From Jannaschia seohaensis (GTDB taxonomy: Bacteria > Pseudomonadota > Alphaproteobacteria > Rhodobacterales > Rhodobacteraceae): a stretch of 64,000 nucleotides of DNA. The position numbers and the translations under genes were made by a program. Shown here in pieces: positions 1-7,570 of this stretch (the stretch's first letter is position 1; each line of letters starts with the position of its first letter). The notes under the pieces are model-generated. The model saw only the letters and a list, made by a program, of their open reading frames with translations, was not told the DNA's origin and searched no databases. Where the stretch lies: positions 1 to 64,000 of the forward strand of contig NZ_UETC01000012.1 of NCBI RefSeq assembly GCF_900116765.1, given 5' to 3'.

Positions 1-144
1 GCGGTCTTCGCCCACTTCAACGCCGACTTCGAGACCCAGGACGACATTCGCGGCCAGGTCGGCGCGACGCTGATCTCGGGCACGCCGGCCTACGGCGCCG
101 ACATCCACGCCCAGATCCGCGCGGAAGGCCTCGAAGACGAGTGA
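1..144 (+). CDS. C-terminal fragment of an unidentified protein
   Basis: An open frame enters from the left edge and runs 47 codons to a TGA at 142-144; the start lies outside the window. The visible end is acidic and contains an ISGTPAYGADIHAQI stretch, with normal codon use for this genome (G or C at third positions), so it is probably the true C-terminus of a real gene. I do not recognise the family from so short a piece. It lies upstream of the acyl-CoA synthetase on the same strand, but about 190 bases separate them, including a microsatellite, so co-transcription is uncertain. Confidence 0.6.
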   Translation, partial: AVFAHFNADFETQDDIRGQVGATLISGTPAYGADIHAQIRAEGLEDE

Positions 145-209
145 TCCGCTAAACGCCTGCGCGGGCTTGCCCCCCGCCCGCGCGGGACACGCGGCGCGCG
201 CCCGGTTTT

Positions 210-231
210 TCTCTCTCTCTCTCTCTCTCTC
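210..231. repeat. (CT)10 dinucleotide microsatellite
   Basis: Ten uninterrupted CT units at 211-230 follow a short T run and lead into CCCC. The tract is in the spacer upstream of the acyl-CoA synthetase, about 100 bases before its start. A pure dinucleotide run of this length is uncommon in GC-rich bacterial DNA and is prone to slippage; in other bacteria such tracts can vary promoter spacing or UTR length. No promoter elements could be assigned around it. Confidence 0.9.
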
Positions 232-330
232 CCCGGCAGCGCCCCGCGCATGCGTCCCCGTCCAGGCCACCGGCCCGGGCGGGGGCGCTCTGCTTGAGGG
301 CTTTGCCCGAGCGGTGCCGGGCGGTAGCCC

Positions 331-1731
331 GTGGCCATGAGCTTCAATCTCGCCGCCTATGTCCTCTCGCCGGGCCGAGACCGACCGGATCATCCGGCCT
401 TGATCGTCCCCGGTCGGGCCCGACTCCGCCATGCGGACCTGCTGCGCGCCGTCGCGGCGCGCGCGGGCGGGCTGCGCAAGCGGGGGCTCGCCCCTGGGGC
501 CCGCATCCTGTTGCGGCTCGGCAATGAGCCAGATTTCCCCATCACTTTCCTTGCGGCCAGCGCCGCGGGGCTCGTTCCCGTGCCGACCTCCGCCCAACTG
601 ACCGCGCCGGAAATCGGCGCGTTGGCGGAGCGGATCGACGCCGCTTTGGCCGTCGCGGGCCCGGGCATCGCGCTCCCCGAGGGGGTGCCGGCCGTCGATG
701 CGATGGCGCTCGATGACAGGCCGCTGCCGATGGAGGACTGGGCGGACGGGTCGCCCGATCGCTTGGGCTATATCGTCTTTACCTCCGGTTCGGGCGGTGC
801 GCCCAAGGCGGTGGCTCATGCCCATCGCGCGGTTTCGGCTCGGGTTTCGATGCATGCGGGCTGGTACGGGTTGCGTCCGTCGGACCGGGTGATGCATGCC
901 GGGGCGTTCAACTGGACGTATACGCTGGGCACGGGGCTGCTGGACCCTTGGACGGTTGGCGCCACCGCGGTGATCCCCGCGCCGGGCACCGAGGCTCAGG
1001 CGCTGCCGGGGCTGGTCGCGGCCGAGGGCGCGACGATCTTCGCCGCCGCGCCCGGCATCTACCGCCGGATGCTGCGCGCCGACTGGCCCGCGACGCCTGG
1101 CCTGCGCCACGGCCTGTCGGCGGGAGAGCGGTTGCCGCCCGCCCTGCGCGATCTCTGGCGGTCGCGCACCGGGACGGATCTGCACGAGGCCTATGGCCTG
1201 TCGGAATGTTCGACCTTCGTCAGCGGCTCCCCGGCGCGGCCCGCGCCCGAGGGAACCACCGGCCATATCCAGCCAGGCCGGTCGGTGCGGGTCGAGGGCG
1301 ACCGGCTGATCGTGGGCGCGGACGATCCGGGCCTGATGCTGGGCTATTGGGAGGACGGCGCGCCGGAGCCGGTCCCGCCCGAGGGATTCGATACCGGCGA
1401 CCGGGTCACCCAGAGGGCGGACGGAGCCATCGTGCATGAGGGACGGCGCGACGATCTGCTCAACCCCGGCGGGCATCGCGTCTCCCCGCAGGAGGTCGAG
1501 GCGGCGCTGGCCGACCTGCCGGTGGAGGAGATCGCGGTGGGCTGCGTCACGTTGGAGAGCGGCGCGACCGTCCTCGCCGCTTACTATGTCGGCGCGCCGC
1601 TGGACGAGGCCGTCGCATCCGCCCACGCTGCCGCCCGTCTGGCCCGGTACAAGCAGCCGCGGCTCTGGCTGCGGCGGGCGGCGCTTCCGCGAAATGCCAA
1701 TGGAAAGCTGATCCGGCGCGACCTCGCCTGA
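331..1731 (+). CDS. AMP-dependent acyl-CoA synthetase (ANL superfamily)
   Basis: This 466-residue protein is an adenylate-forming enzyme of the ANL superfamily, expected to activate a carboxylic acid to an acyl-adenylate and transfer it to coenzyme A. The phosphate-binding loop reads FTSGSGGAPKAVAH near residues 149-162, followed by HEAYGLSE (A5-like), GYWEDG, the hinge region TGDRVTQ, the GRRDDLLNPGGHRVSPQEVE stretch, and the catalytic lysine in LPRNANGKLIRRDL at the C-terminus. It is shorter than the usual 500-550 residues, mostly at the N-terminus. The order of motifs resembles benzoate-CoA ligase relatives, but the substrate cannot be read from sequence. The start is GTG at 331 or ATG at 337. 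It stands alone, 82 bases upstream of the FrnE-like gene. Confidence 0.85.
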   Translation: MAMSFNLAAYVLSPGRDRPDHPALIVPGRARLRHADLLRAVAARAGGLRKRGLAPGARILLRLGNEPDFPITFLAASAAGLVPVPTSAQLTAPEIGALAERIDAALAVAGPGIALPEGVPAVDAMALDDRPLPMEDWADGSPDRLGYIVFTSGSGGAPKAVAHAHRAVSARVSMHAGWYGLRPSDRVMHAGAFNWTYTLGTGLLDPWTVGATAVIPAPGTEAQALPGLVAAEGATIFAAAPGIYRRMLRADWPATPGLRHGLSAGERLPPALRDLWRSRTGTDLHEAYGLSECSTFVSGSPARPAPEGTTGHIQPGRSVRVEGDRLIVGADDPGLMLGYWEDGAPEPVPPEGFDTGDRVTQRADGAIVHEGRRDDLLNPGGHRVSPQEVEAALADLPVEEIAVGCVTLESGATVLAAYYVGAPLDEAVASAHAAARLARYKQPRLWLRRAALPRNANGKLIRRDLA

Positions 1732-1813
1732 CGGAAACGCAGGGGCGGGCCTGCATGGGCGCACCTTTCCCGCGCGCGCCCAGGGGCATAGGGAAGAGGA
1801 AAGGAGCCCTTCC

Positions 1814-2461
1814 ATGATCCAGCTCGATATCCTTTCGGACCCGATCTGCCCCTGGTGCCATATCGGCCGCGCCCATCTGTTCCGCGCTCTGGAAAGCCGG
1901 CCGGAGCATCCCTTCGCGCTGCAATGGCATCCGTTCCAACTGAACCCCGACATGCCGCCGGAGGGCATGGATCGCACCGCTTATCTGGAGGCCAAGTTCG
2001 GCGGGGCCGAGGGGGCCGCGCAGGCCTACGCCCCCGTGCGCGAGGCCGCCGCCGCCGCGGGGCTGGCCATCGACTTCGACGGGATTGCGCGCACGCCCAA
2101 CACGCTCGACGCCCATCGCCTGATCCATTGGGCCGGGCTGGAGGGACGCCAGACGCCCGTGGTGACCGCGCTGTTCGAGGCCTATTTCGAGAAGGGCCAG
2201 GATATCGGGGACAGGGCAGTGCTGACCCGGATCGGGGCCGAGAAGGGGCTCGATGCGGGAATGCTGGAGCGGCTTTTCGCCTCGGACGCCGATGCCGAGG
2301 ACATCCGCGCCCGCGACGCGCAGGCGCGCGCGCAAGGTGTGACCGGCGTGCCGACCTTCGTGATCGCGGGCCGTCACGTCCTGCCGGGCGCGCAGCCGCC
2401 CGAGATCTGGACCCAGGTCATCGACGAGATCGTCGAACAGCTCCGACGAGCGGAGGCATGA
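1814..2461 (+). CDS. DsbA-family oxidoreductase, FrnE-like
   Basis: This 215-residue thioredoxin-fold protein belongs to the DsbA/FrnE group. The redox motif CPWC sits at residues 13-16 directly after strand one (LDILSDPI), and the cis-proline motif GVTGVPTFVI lies near residue 180. There is no signal peptide, so it should act in the cytoplasm as a dithiol-disulfide oxidoreductase; some relatives instead isomerise hydroxychromene carboxylates with glutathione. A good ribosome-binding site (AAGGAG) lies 7 bases before the ATG. Its TGA overlaps the ATG of the GIY-YIG gene (ATGA at 2458-2461), so the two are probably translationally coupled. Confidence 0.85.
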   Translation: MIQLDILSDPICPWCHIGRAHLFRALESRPEHPFALQWHPFQLNPDMPPEGMDRTAYLEAKFGGAEGAAQAYAPVREAAAAAGLAIDFDGIARTPNTLDAHRLIHWAGLEGRQTPVVTALFEAYFEKGQDIGDRAVLTRIGAEKGLDAGMLERLFASDADAEDIRARDAQARAQGVTGVPTFVIAGRHVLPGAQPPEIWTQVIDEIVEQLRRAEA

Positions 2462-3384
2462 CTACGGACGAGGCGTTCGGACGCACGATCCAGCTCTTCC
2501 TCGTCGATGGGAAGCCGACCGGCCTTCGCAAAGCGACGATCCACGGCTGGACCGGAGTTGTCTTCGTCGCCAGCCAATCGACCTTCGCGAAGCTCACCAG
2601 CCGTGACGAGGTGGACCGCACGGGCGTTTATGTCCTGACCGGACCCGACGCCGACAGGCAGGGCGGCACGCGCGTCTATATCGGCTCCGCGAATTCGGTG
2701 CGCGAGCGGATCAGGCAAAGCGCCGAGAAGCGCGATTTCTGGGAAAACGCCATCGCCGTGACGACCAGCGATGACGACCTGTCCAAGGGGCATGCCGAGT
2801 ATCTGGAGGCGCGCCTCATCGAACTGACGGCGCGCGCGGGGCGCGTCGCTCTGGATAACGGCACCCAGCCGGACATCGGTCGGCGCAGGCTGCCCGAGGC
2901 CGACATCGCCAACATGGAGCAGTTCCTCTCCAACCTTCGCATCGTGCTTCCCGTGATCGGGCTGGACATGCTCAAGCCGCAGCCCCGCGCCGTCACGCAG
3001 ACCGTCGCGCCGGCGGAGGAACGGACGACCGGCGATGTCCAGTTCGAAATCCGCCACAAGAGCGGGGTCCAGGCGACCGCCGTGGAACAGGATGGCGAGT
3101 TCGTCGTGCTGGAGGGATCCGAGGCGCTGACGGGAACGGGGTTCGTGCAGCAGGGCTACGGTGTGCTGAAAGACAAGCTGATCGCTGACGGCGTTCTGGT
3201 CCCGCATGGCGAAGGCAAGCTCCTCTTCGCCAAGCCCTATCCATTCAGCAGCCCGCCGGCCGCGGGGGCGGTGGTTCTCGACCGCAACAGCAACGGGCGG
3301 ATCGAGTGGAAGGTGAAAGGTCACAAGCAGACCTACCACGACTGGCAGCAGGCGGAGGCCGCCCGGCGGGAGACCTCCGCATGA
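2458..3384 (+). CDS. GIY-YIG nuclease-domain protein with C-terminal DUF4357
   Basis: The product is 308 residues when started at the ATG that overlaps the upstream stop codon. The N-terminal half carries a GIY-YIG-like core: GVYVLTG near residue 60, RVYIGSANSVRERI near residue 75 with a conserved arginine, and a later E-Y-L-E-A-R-L segment that could supply the catalytic glutamate. The last 80 residues (GTGFVQQGYGVL through NSNGRIEWKV) match DUF4357, a domain usually found at the ends of such proteins and of some restriction-related proteins. The cellular target is unknown. It is sandwiched between a disulfide oxidoreductase and a drug exporter with ATGA overlaps on both sides, which suggests co-expression rather than a shared reaction. 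A longer in-frame start upstream exists but lies within the FrnE gene in another frame. Confidence 0.8.
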   Translation: MTTDEAFGRTIQLFLVDGKPTGLRKATIHGWTGVVFVASQSTFAKLTSRDEVDRTGVYVLTGPDADRQGGTRVYIGSANSVRERIRQSAEKRDFWENAIAVTTSDDDLSKGHAEYLEARLIELTARAGRVALDNGTQPDIGRRRLPEADIANMEQFLSNLRIVLPVIGLDMLKPQPRAVTQTVAPAEERTTGDVQFEIRHKSGVQATAVEQDGEFVVLEGSEALTGTGFVQQGYGVLKDKLIADGVLVPHGEGKLLFAKPYPFSSPPAAGAVVLDRNSNGRIEWKVKGHKQTYHDWQQAEAARRETSA

Positions 3385-4595
3385 GCCCACCCACCCGCGC
3401 CCTCTCCCAGACGGAGTTCGTGGCCCTGACGGCGATGCTGATCGCCACCATCGCCTTCTCCATCGATTCCATGCTGCCCGCGCTGCCCGAGATCGGTCGG
3501 GAGCTTTCTCCCGATGCGCCCAATATCGCGCAGTTGGTCATCGTCAGCTTCGTCTTCGGAATGGGGGTCGGGACGCTCTTTGCCGGGCCGCTTTCGGATG
3601 CGTTCGGGCGCAAGCGGCTGATCCTGGCGGGCGCGGGGCTTTATTGCGTGGCGGCCATCGCGGCCGCCTTCGCGCAGTCGCTGGAGGCGCTGCTGGTCGC
3701 GCGGGTGGTGCAGGGGATCGGCGCGAGCGGGCCGCGGGTGGCGGCCCAGGCCATGGTCCGAGATCTCTACGAGGGGCGGGCGCAGGCGCGGGTCGCCTCC
3801 TTCATCATGATGACCTTCACCCTGGTCCCGGCCATGGCCCCGCTGATCGGGTCGTTCATCATCGCGGGCTTCGGGTGGCGCGGCGTGTTCGTGTCGTTCC
3901 TCTTCTTTGCCGGCATCTCCAGTTTGTGGCTGACCATCCGCCAACCAGAGACTTTGCCGCCGGAGCGCCGCCGCCCGCTGGATTTGCCGCGCCTGCGCGC
4001 GGCCTGCCGAGAGGTTCTGGGGATCCCGAATGTGCGCCGGGCGATCCTGGTGCAGACCCTGGTCTTCGGAGTGCTCTTCGGCACGATCAGCTCTATCCAG
4101 CCGGTCTATGCCGAGGCGTTCGGCCGGGCCGAGAGCTTTCCCTTCTGGTTCGCCCTCATCTCGATCCTTTCGGCGGGGGCCAGCTTTCTCAACGCGCACC
4201 TCGTGGGGCGGCTGGGCATGATCTGGCTGATCCGGCGGGCACTGGTGGCCCATCTGGCGGTGTCGGCGCTGCTTCTCGCCGGGTGGCCCGTCTTGTCCGA
4301 AGCGCTGCGCTTTCCGGTCTTTCTGCTCTGGCAGGTGGGCGCGTTTTCGCTGGCGGGCCTGACGATCGGGAACGTGCAGGCCATCGCGATGCAGCCGTTG
4401 GGCCATGTCGCGGGGATGGCCTCTTCGGTGATCGCGTCGGTCTCGACGATCGGGGCGGTGGCGCTGGCCGCGCCGATCGGGTTGACCTTCGACGGCACGC
4501 CCATTCCGTTGGTGGGCGGGGCGGCGTTCTGTGCGGCGACGGCGTTCTGGCTGGCCCTGTGTCTGGAGGAGGACCCGGTCGCCGCCGCGGCCTGA
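3381..4595 (+). CDS. Bcr/CflA-family MFS multidrug exporter
   Basis: This 404-residue inner-membrane protein has about twelve hydrophobic segments and the Bcr/CflA hallmarks: the first helix SIDSMLPALPEI, the loop 2-3 motif GPLSDAFGRKRLILAG near residue 75, and the helix 4 ending ARVVQGIGASGPRVAAQAMV. Members export drugs such as bicyclomycin, or small molecules, by proton antiport. The start used is the ATG overlapping the GIY-YIG stop (ATGA at 3381-3384). The gene ends 3 bases before the convergent phosphatase gene, leaving no room for a separate terminator. Confidence 0.88.
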   Translation: MSPPTRALSQTEFVALTAMLIATIAFSIDSMLPALPEIGRELSPDAPNIAQLVIVSFVFGMGVGTLFAGPLSDAFGRKRLILAGAGLYCVAAIAAAFAQSLEALLVARVVQGIGASGPRVAAQAMVRDLYEGRAQARVASFIMMTFTLVPAMAPLIGSFIIAGFGWRGVFVSFLFFAGISSLWLTIRQPETLPPERRRPLDLPRLRAACREVLGIPNVRRAILVQTLVFGVLFGTISSIQPVYAEAFGRAESFPFWFALISILSAGASFLNAHLVGRLGMIWLIRRALVAHLAVSALLLAGWPVLSEALRFPVFLLWQVGAFSLAGLTIGNVQAIAMQPLGHVAGMASSVIASVSTIGAVALAAPIGLTFDGTPIPLVGGAAFCAATAFWLALCLEEDPVAAAA

Positions 4596-4598
4596 GCG

Positions 4599-5009
4599 TC
4601 AGCCGAGCCGCGCCACACCGGCCTCGACCAAGTCCAGGCAGCCCTGGAAATCCCGCGTGTAATAGGGGTCCGGCACATCCCTCGCGCCTAGGCCCGCCGC
4701 CTCCAGAAAGAGCTCGGCGGCATCGCCCCCGGCCATCGCCCGCAGGTCGCGCAGCACGGCGCGGTCCATCGCCAGAACTCTGTCGAAGCGGGTGAAATCC
4801 TCCGGCCGGACCTGTCGCGCGCGTTGTGCCGTGAGGTCCAAGCCGCGCGCCCGCGCCGCCGCGATCATCGGCCCATAGGGTGGGTCGCCCACATGCCAGC
4901 CGCCAGTGCCCGCGCTATCGATCTCCCAATCGGGAAAGCACGCCCGGGCGGCGCCCTCGGCGGCGGCGGAGCGGCAGATATTGCCAAGGCAGACGAACAG
5001 GATCCGCAT
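4599..5009 (-). CDS. Low-molecular-weight protein-tyrosine phosphatase
   Basis: This 136-residue protein has the complete signature of the LMW-PTP family: the phosphate-binding loop CLGNICRSA (C-X5-R) at residues 7-15 and the general-acid loop DPYYT near residue 113. It should dephosphorylate phosphotyrosine (or act on related arsenate or arginine substrates) in the cytoplasm. It is slightly shorter than the usual 150 residues. It is transcribed convergently with the Bcr-type exporter and divergently from the sirtuin, with 34 bases between the two starts. Confidence 0.92.
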   Translation of the reverse strand: MRILFVCLGNICRSAAAEGAARACFPDWEIDSAGTGGWHVGDPPYGPMIAAARARGLDLTAQRARQVRPEDFTRFDRVLAMDRAVLRDLRAMAGGDAAELFLEAAGLGARDVPDPYYTRDFQGCLDLVEAGVARLG

Positions 5010-5043
5010 GGCCGTACCCTAGCCAACCCGCGTCCCGCGCGCC

Positions 5044-5733
5044 ATGCTGCTGCGCATGAACATCGTTATCTTATCGGGCGCCGGGCTCAGCGCGGAGCAG
5101 GGGCTGGGAACGTTTCGCGACACGGATGGGCTCTGGACGCGCTATCCGCTGGAGAAGGTCGCCACGCCCGAAGGTTTCGCCGCCGATCCCGCCCTCGTCC
5201 ACGACTTCTACAACGCGCGCCGCGCCAATATGCGCGCCGCCGCGCCCGGTCCCGCCCATGAGGCGCTGGCCCGGCTCTCGCGCCGCGAGGGCGTGACGCT
5301 GGTCACGCAGAATGTGGACGACCTTTTGGAACGGGCGGGCGCGGCGCGTGTCATCCATATGCACGGGGAGCTCTCGCGCGCGCTCTGCCATGCCTGCGGG
5401 GCGCGGTGGGATGCGCCCGACGTCATGGCGCCCGACGATCCGTGCCCGGCCTGCGCCCGGTCCGCGACCCGGCCCGATGTGGTGTGGTTCGGCGAGATTC
5501 CATACCACATGGAAGAGATCGAGGCGGCGCTGGTCGCGGCGGATCTCTTCGTCAGCATCGGCACGTCGGGGACCGTTTACCCGGCCGCGGGCTTCGTGGA
5601 GCTGGCCCGAATGGCGGGGGCCGATTCGTTGGAGCTTAATTTGGAGGCATCCGGCGGCCGGTTCGACGAGGTGCGCGAGGGGCCAGCAAGCCGGATCGTG
5701 CCGGCCTGGGTTGCGCAAATCGACGGGGAATGA
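5044..5733 (+). CDS. cobB: NAD-dependent protein deacylase, sirtuin (CobB-type)
   Basis: The 229-residue product is a class III sirtuin that removes acyl groups from lysines using NAD+. Visible motifs are LSGAGLSAEQGLGTFRD with GLW near the N-terminus (NAD binding), TQNVDDLLERAG, the catalytic histidine in IHMHGEL, a zinc ribbon of two C-X2-C pairs (CHAC and CPAC), and GTSGTVYPAAGF. The residues YNARR in the helical module are consistent with a desuccinylase-type pocket. Translation may begin at the ATG at 5044 or at 5056 (MNIVIL), the latter fitting the usual N-terminus better. Confidence 0.92.
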   Translation: MLLRMNIVILSGAGLSAEQGLGTFRDTDGLWTRYPLEKVATPEGFAADPALVHDFYNARRANMRAAAPGPAHEALARLSRREGVTLVTQNVDDLLERAGAARVIHMHGELSRALCHACGARWDAPDVMAPDDPCPACARSATRPDVVWFGEIPYHMEEIEAALVAADLFVSIGTSGTVYPAAGFVELARMAGADSLELNLEASGGRFDEVREGPASRIVPAWVAQIDGE

Positions 5734-5798
5734 CAGCTTTCCGGCTGAACGGCTGACCCAACCCCAATCCTCGTCTGCCAACAGAAAGGACAAATTCC

Positions 5799-5948
5799 AT
5801 GGCCACGCCCCTCATCCTCATTCTGCTTCTCGGTCTGCTGGCCCTGTCTGTCTACATGCTGATGCAGGCGACTGCCGCGGCGGAGAAGCTGGCGCCTGCC
5901 CCGAGCGAGGCCGAGGCCAGCCCCTCCGAGGGCGACGCGAGCAGCTGA
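5799..5948 (+). CDS. Small single-pass membrane protein, 49 residues
   Basis: An ATG at 5799 preceded by AGAAAGGA (6-8 bases away) opens a 49-codon frame ending at TGA 5946-5948. The product begins MATPLILILLLGLLALSVY, a strongly hydrophobic helix of about 20 residues, followed by an alanine/glutamate-rich acidic tail of about 25 residues. A 19-base tandem duplication starts within its last codons and a rho-independent terminator follows, which supports a real transcription unit. The function is unknown. Confidence 0.65.
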   Translation: MATPLILILLLGLLALSVYMLMQATAAAEKLAPAPSEAEASPSEGDASS

Positions 5949-5978
5949 CCCCAAAAGCGGCAGCTGACCCCAAAAGCG
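5941..5978. repeat. 19-bp perfect tandem duplication spanning a stop codon
   Basis: The unit GCAGCTGACCCCAAAAGCG occurs twice back to back, at 5941-5959 and 5960-5978. The first copy contains the last codons and the TGA of the 49-residue membrane protein, so the second copy is an exact extra copy of the gene end placed between the gene and its terminator. It looks like a recent replication-slippage event. Confidence 0.9.
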
Positions 5979-6009
5979 AAAGGCCCCCGCGAAAGCGAGG
6001 GCCTTTTAG
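5979..6009. terminator. Bidirectional rho-independent terminator
   Basis: The stem AAGGCCC/GGGCCTT with an inner CGC-GAAA-GCG hairpin is followed by TTTT on the plus strand, and its complement presents A/T tails on the other side. It sits between the small membrane protein gene (plus) and rpmB (minus, ending at 6055), so it can terminate both converging transcripts. Confidence 0.8.
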
Positions 6010-6054
6010 CTTGGTGACGGATGGGGCTGGCGGTGCGCGCGCTGCCCCGACCGA

Positions 6055-6357
6055 TCAGGCCTCCAGGGCGGCGGCGGTGTCCGTCGACTTCTGGATGTCA
6101 CGCTTGATCTTGAGCGCCTTGGGCGACAGGTCCGAGTCCTTGGCCTTGGCAAGGAAAGCGTCCAGACCGCCACGGTGATCGACGGTGCGCAGCGCGGCCG
6201 CGGAGATGCGCAGCTTGAACGCCCGGCCCAGCGCCTCGGATTGCAGCGTCGTGTCGTTCAGGTTCGGCAGAAACCGGCGCTTGGTCTTGTTATTGGCGTG
6301 GCTGACATTGTTGCCCGACATCGGGCCTTTTCCGGTGAGCTCGCAGACGCGCGACAT
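6055..6357 (-). CDS. rpmB: 50S ribosomal protein L28
   Basis: This 100-residue basic protein is ribosomal protein L28, part of the large subunit. It starts [20 protein letters not shown] and continues with the conserved [11 protein letters not shown] segment, both diagnostic. The gene is monocistronic, with a strong terminator 45 bases downstream and about 110 bases of untranslated spacer before meaB. Confidence 0.97.
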   Translation of the reverse strand: MSRVCELTGKGPMSGNNVSHANNKTKRRFLPNLNDTTLQSEALGRAFKLRISAAALRTVDHRGGLDAFLAKAKDSDLSPKALKIKRDIQKSTDTAAALEA

Positions 6358-6468
6358 GGGGCACCTATGTGGATCAGGGTTCTAGAAAAGGGAGCGGAGC
6401 CGTAAACGGCCCCGCGGTCGCGCCCGTCTAAGGGGCCGGGGCCAAGCCGTCAAGCGCATAGGCGGGTC

Positions 6469-7449
6469 CTAGCCCGCCTTCATCGTTTCGAGCATCTCCG
6501 CGGCCGCCGCTTCCGGGGCGCGCTCTCCGGCGGCGACGGCCTCCGCCAGCTCGGTCATCCGCGCGCGGACCTGCGGGTCGCGCTCAAGCCGGGCGAGCAG
6601 CCCTTCGCGCACCTGTTCGGCGAACCAATGAGAGGCTTGCGCGGCGCGGTTGGCCTCCCAGTGGCCGCTCTCCCGCCGCCAGGCCGTGAGGGTCTGCATT
6701 TCCTCCCAGGCGCGGTCGAGCCCCTCGCCGGTAACCGCCGAGACGGGCAGGGCCTTGGGAAAGCCCTGCGGATCCTGCGGCCGCTTGCGCAACAGGCGCA
6801 GCGCACCGGCATAGTCGGCCACGGTCCGGGTGGCGGCGGATTTCAGCTCGCCATCGGCCTTGTTGACCAGAATCAGGTCCGCGATCTCCATGATCCCGCG
6901 CTTGACGCCTTGCAACTCGTCCCCTCCGGCCGGCGCCAGGAGCAGCGTGAAGAGATCGCACATCCCCGCGACCATCGTCTCGGACTGGCCCACGCCCACC
7001 GTCTCGATCAGCACCACATCGACGCCGGAGGCCTCGCAGAGGCTGACCGCCTCGCGCGTGCGCCGGGCCACGCCGCCCAGATGGGCGGCGGACGGGGAAG
7101 GGCGGATGAAGGCGCGCGGATCCCGGCTCAGCCGTTCCATCCGCGTCTTGTCACCCAGGATCGATCCGCCGGTGCGGGTAGAGCTGGGGTCGACGGCCAG
7201 CACGGCCACGCGCTTGCCTTCCCCCGTCAGCTTGAGGCCGAAAGCCTCGATGAAGGTCGATTTGCCGACGCCGGGCGTGCCCGACAAGCCGATGCGCAGC
7301 GCCTCGCGCCCCGCGCTGCGGAGCGCATCGAGCAGAGCGGCGGCGCGCGCGCGGTGATCGGCGCGCGTGCTCTCGACAAGGGTGATCGCGCGGGACAGGG
7401 CGCGGCGGTCGCCAGCCAGCAGCGGCGCGAGGAGCGGATCGTCGGTCAT
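6469..7449 (-). CDS. meaB: MeaB-type GTPase chaperone of methylmalonyl-CoA mutase
   Basis: MeaB is a G3E-family GTPase that protects and reloads B12-dependent acyl-CoA mutases. The protein (326 residues from the preferred ATG at 7449) shows the P-loop GTPGVGKST near residue 60, the long MeaB-specific [20 protein letters not shown] segment, the switch sequence [10 protein letters not shown], and NKAD for guanine recognition. A longer start at 7461 (MPRPM) is possible. Methylmalonyl-CoA epimerase lies about 23 kb away in this window, consistent with a methylmalonyl/ethylmalonyl-CoA pathway; the mutase itself is not in the window. Confidence 0.93.
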   Translation of the reverse strand: MTDDPLLAPLLAGDRRALSRAITLVESTRADHRARAAALLDALRSAGREALRIGLSGTPGVGKSTFIEAFGLKLTGEGKRVAVLAVDPSSTRTGGSILGDKTRMERLSRDPRAFIRPSPSAAHLGGVARRTREAVSLCEASGVDVVLIETVGVGQSETMVAGMCDLFTLLLAPAGGDELQGVKRGIMEIADLILVNKADGELKSAATRTVADYAGALRLLRKRPQDPQGFPKALPVSAVTGEGLDRAWEEMQTLTAWRRESGHWEANRAAQASHWFAEQVREGLLARLERDPQVRARMTELAEAVAAGERAPEAAAAEMLETMKAG

Positions 7450-7497
7450 GGGGCGGGGCATGCCGGAGGCGCCAGGGCCAGGCAAGCCGCTGGCAGG

Positions 7498-7558
7498 GGC
7501 GGGGAGATCCCCGCCCTACGGCGCATCGGACGCTGCGTAGGGCGGGGATTCCCCCGCC
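7498..7558. repeat. Inverted pair of a 23-bp palindromic intergenic repeat
   Basis: Left arm 7498-7520 begins GGCGGGGAGATCCCC and ends GCCCTACG; right arm 7536-7558 is its inverse complement at 21 of 23 positions, with a 15-base loop. Each arm is itself partly self-complementary (GGGGAGATCCCC). A third copy of the same 23-mer occurs alone at 35594-35616. It sits between meaB and hemB, both on the minus strand, and could act as an RNA hairpin after hemB. It resembles a REP-type dispersed element. Confidence 0.8.
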
Positions 7559-7570
7559 GCTGCCCTCGCC

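Noticed and set aside
2458-3384. Restriction or mobile-endonuclease system around the GIY-YIG protein
   Set aside because: No methyltransferase, specificity subunit, recombinase or repeats are nearby; neighbours are an oxidoreductase and an exporter.
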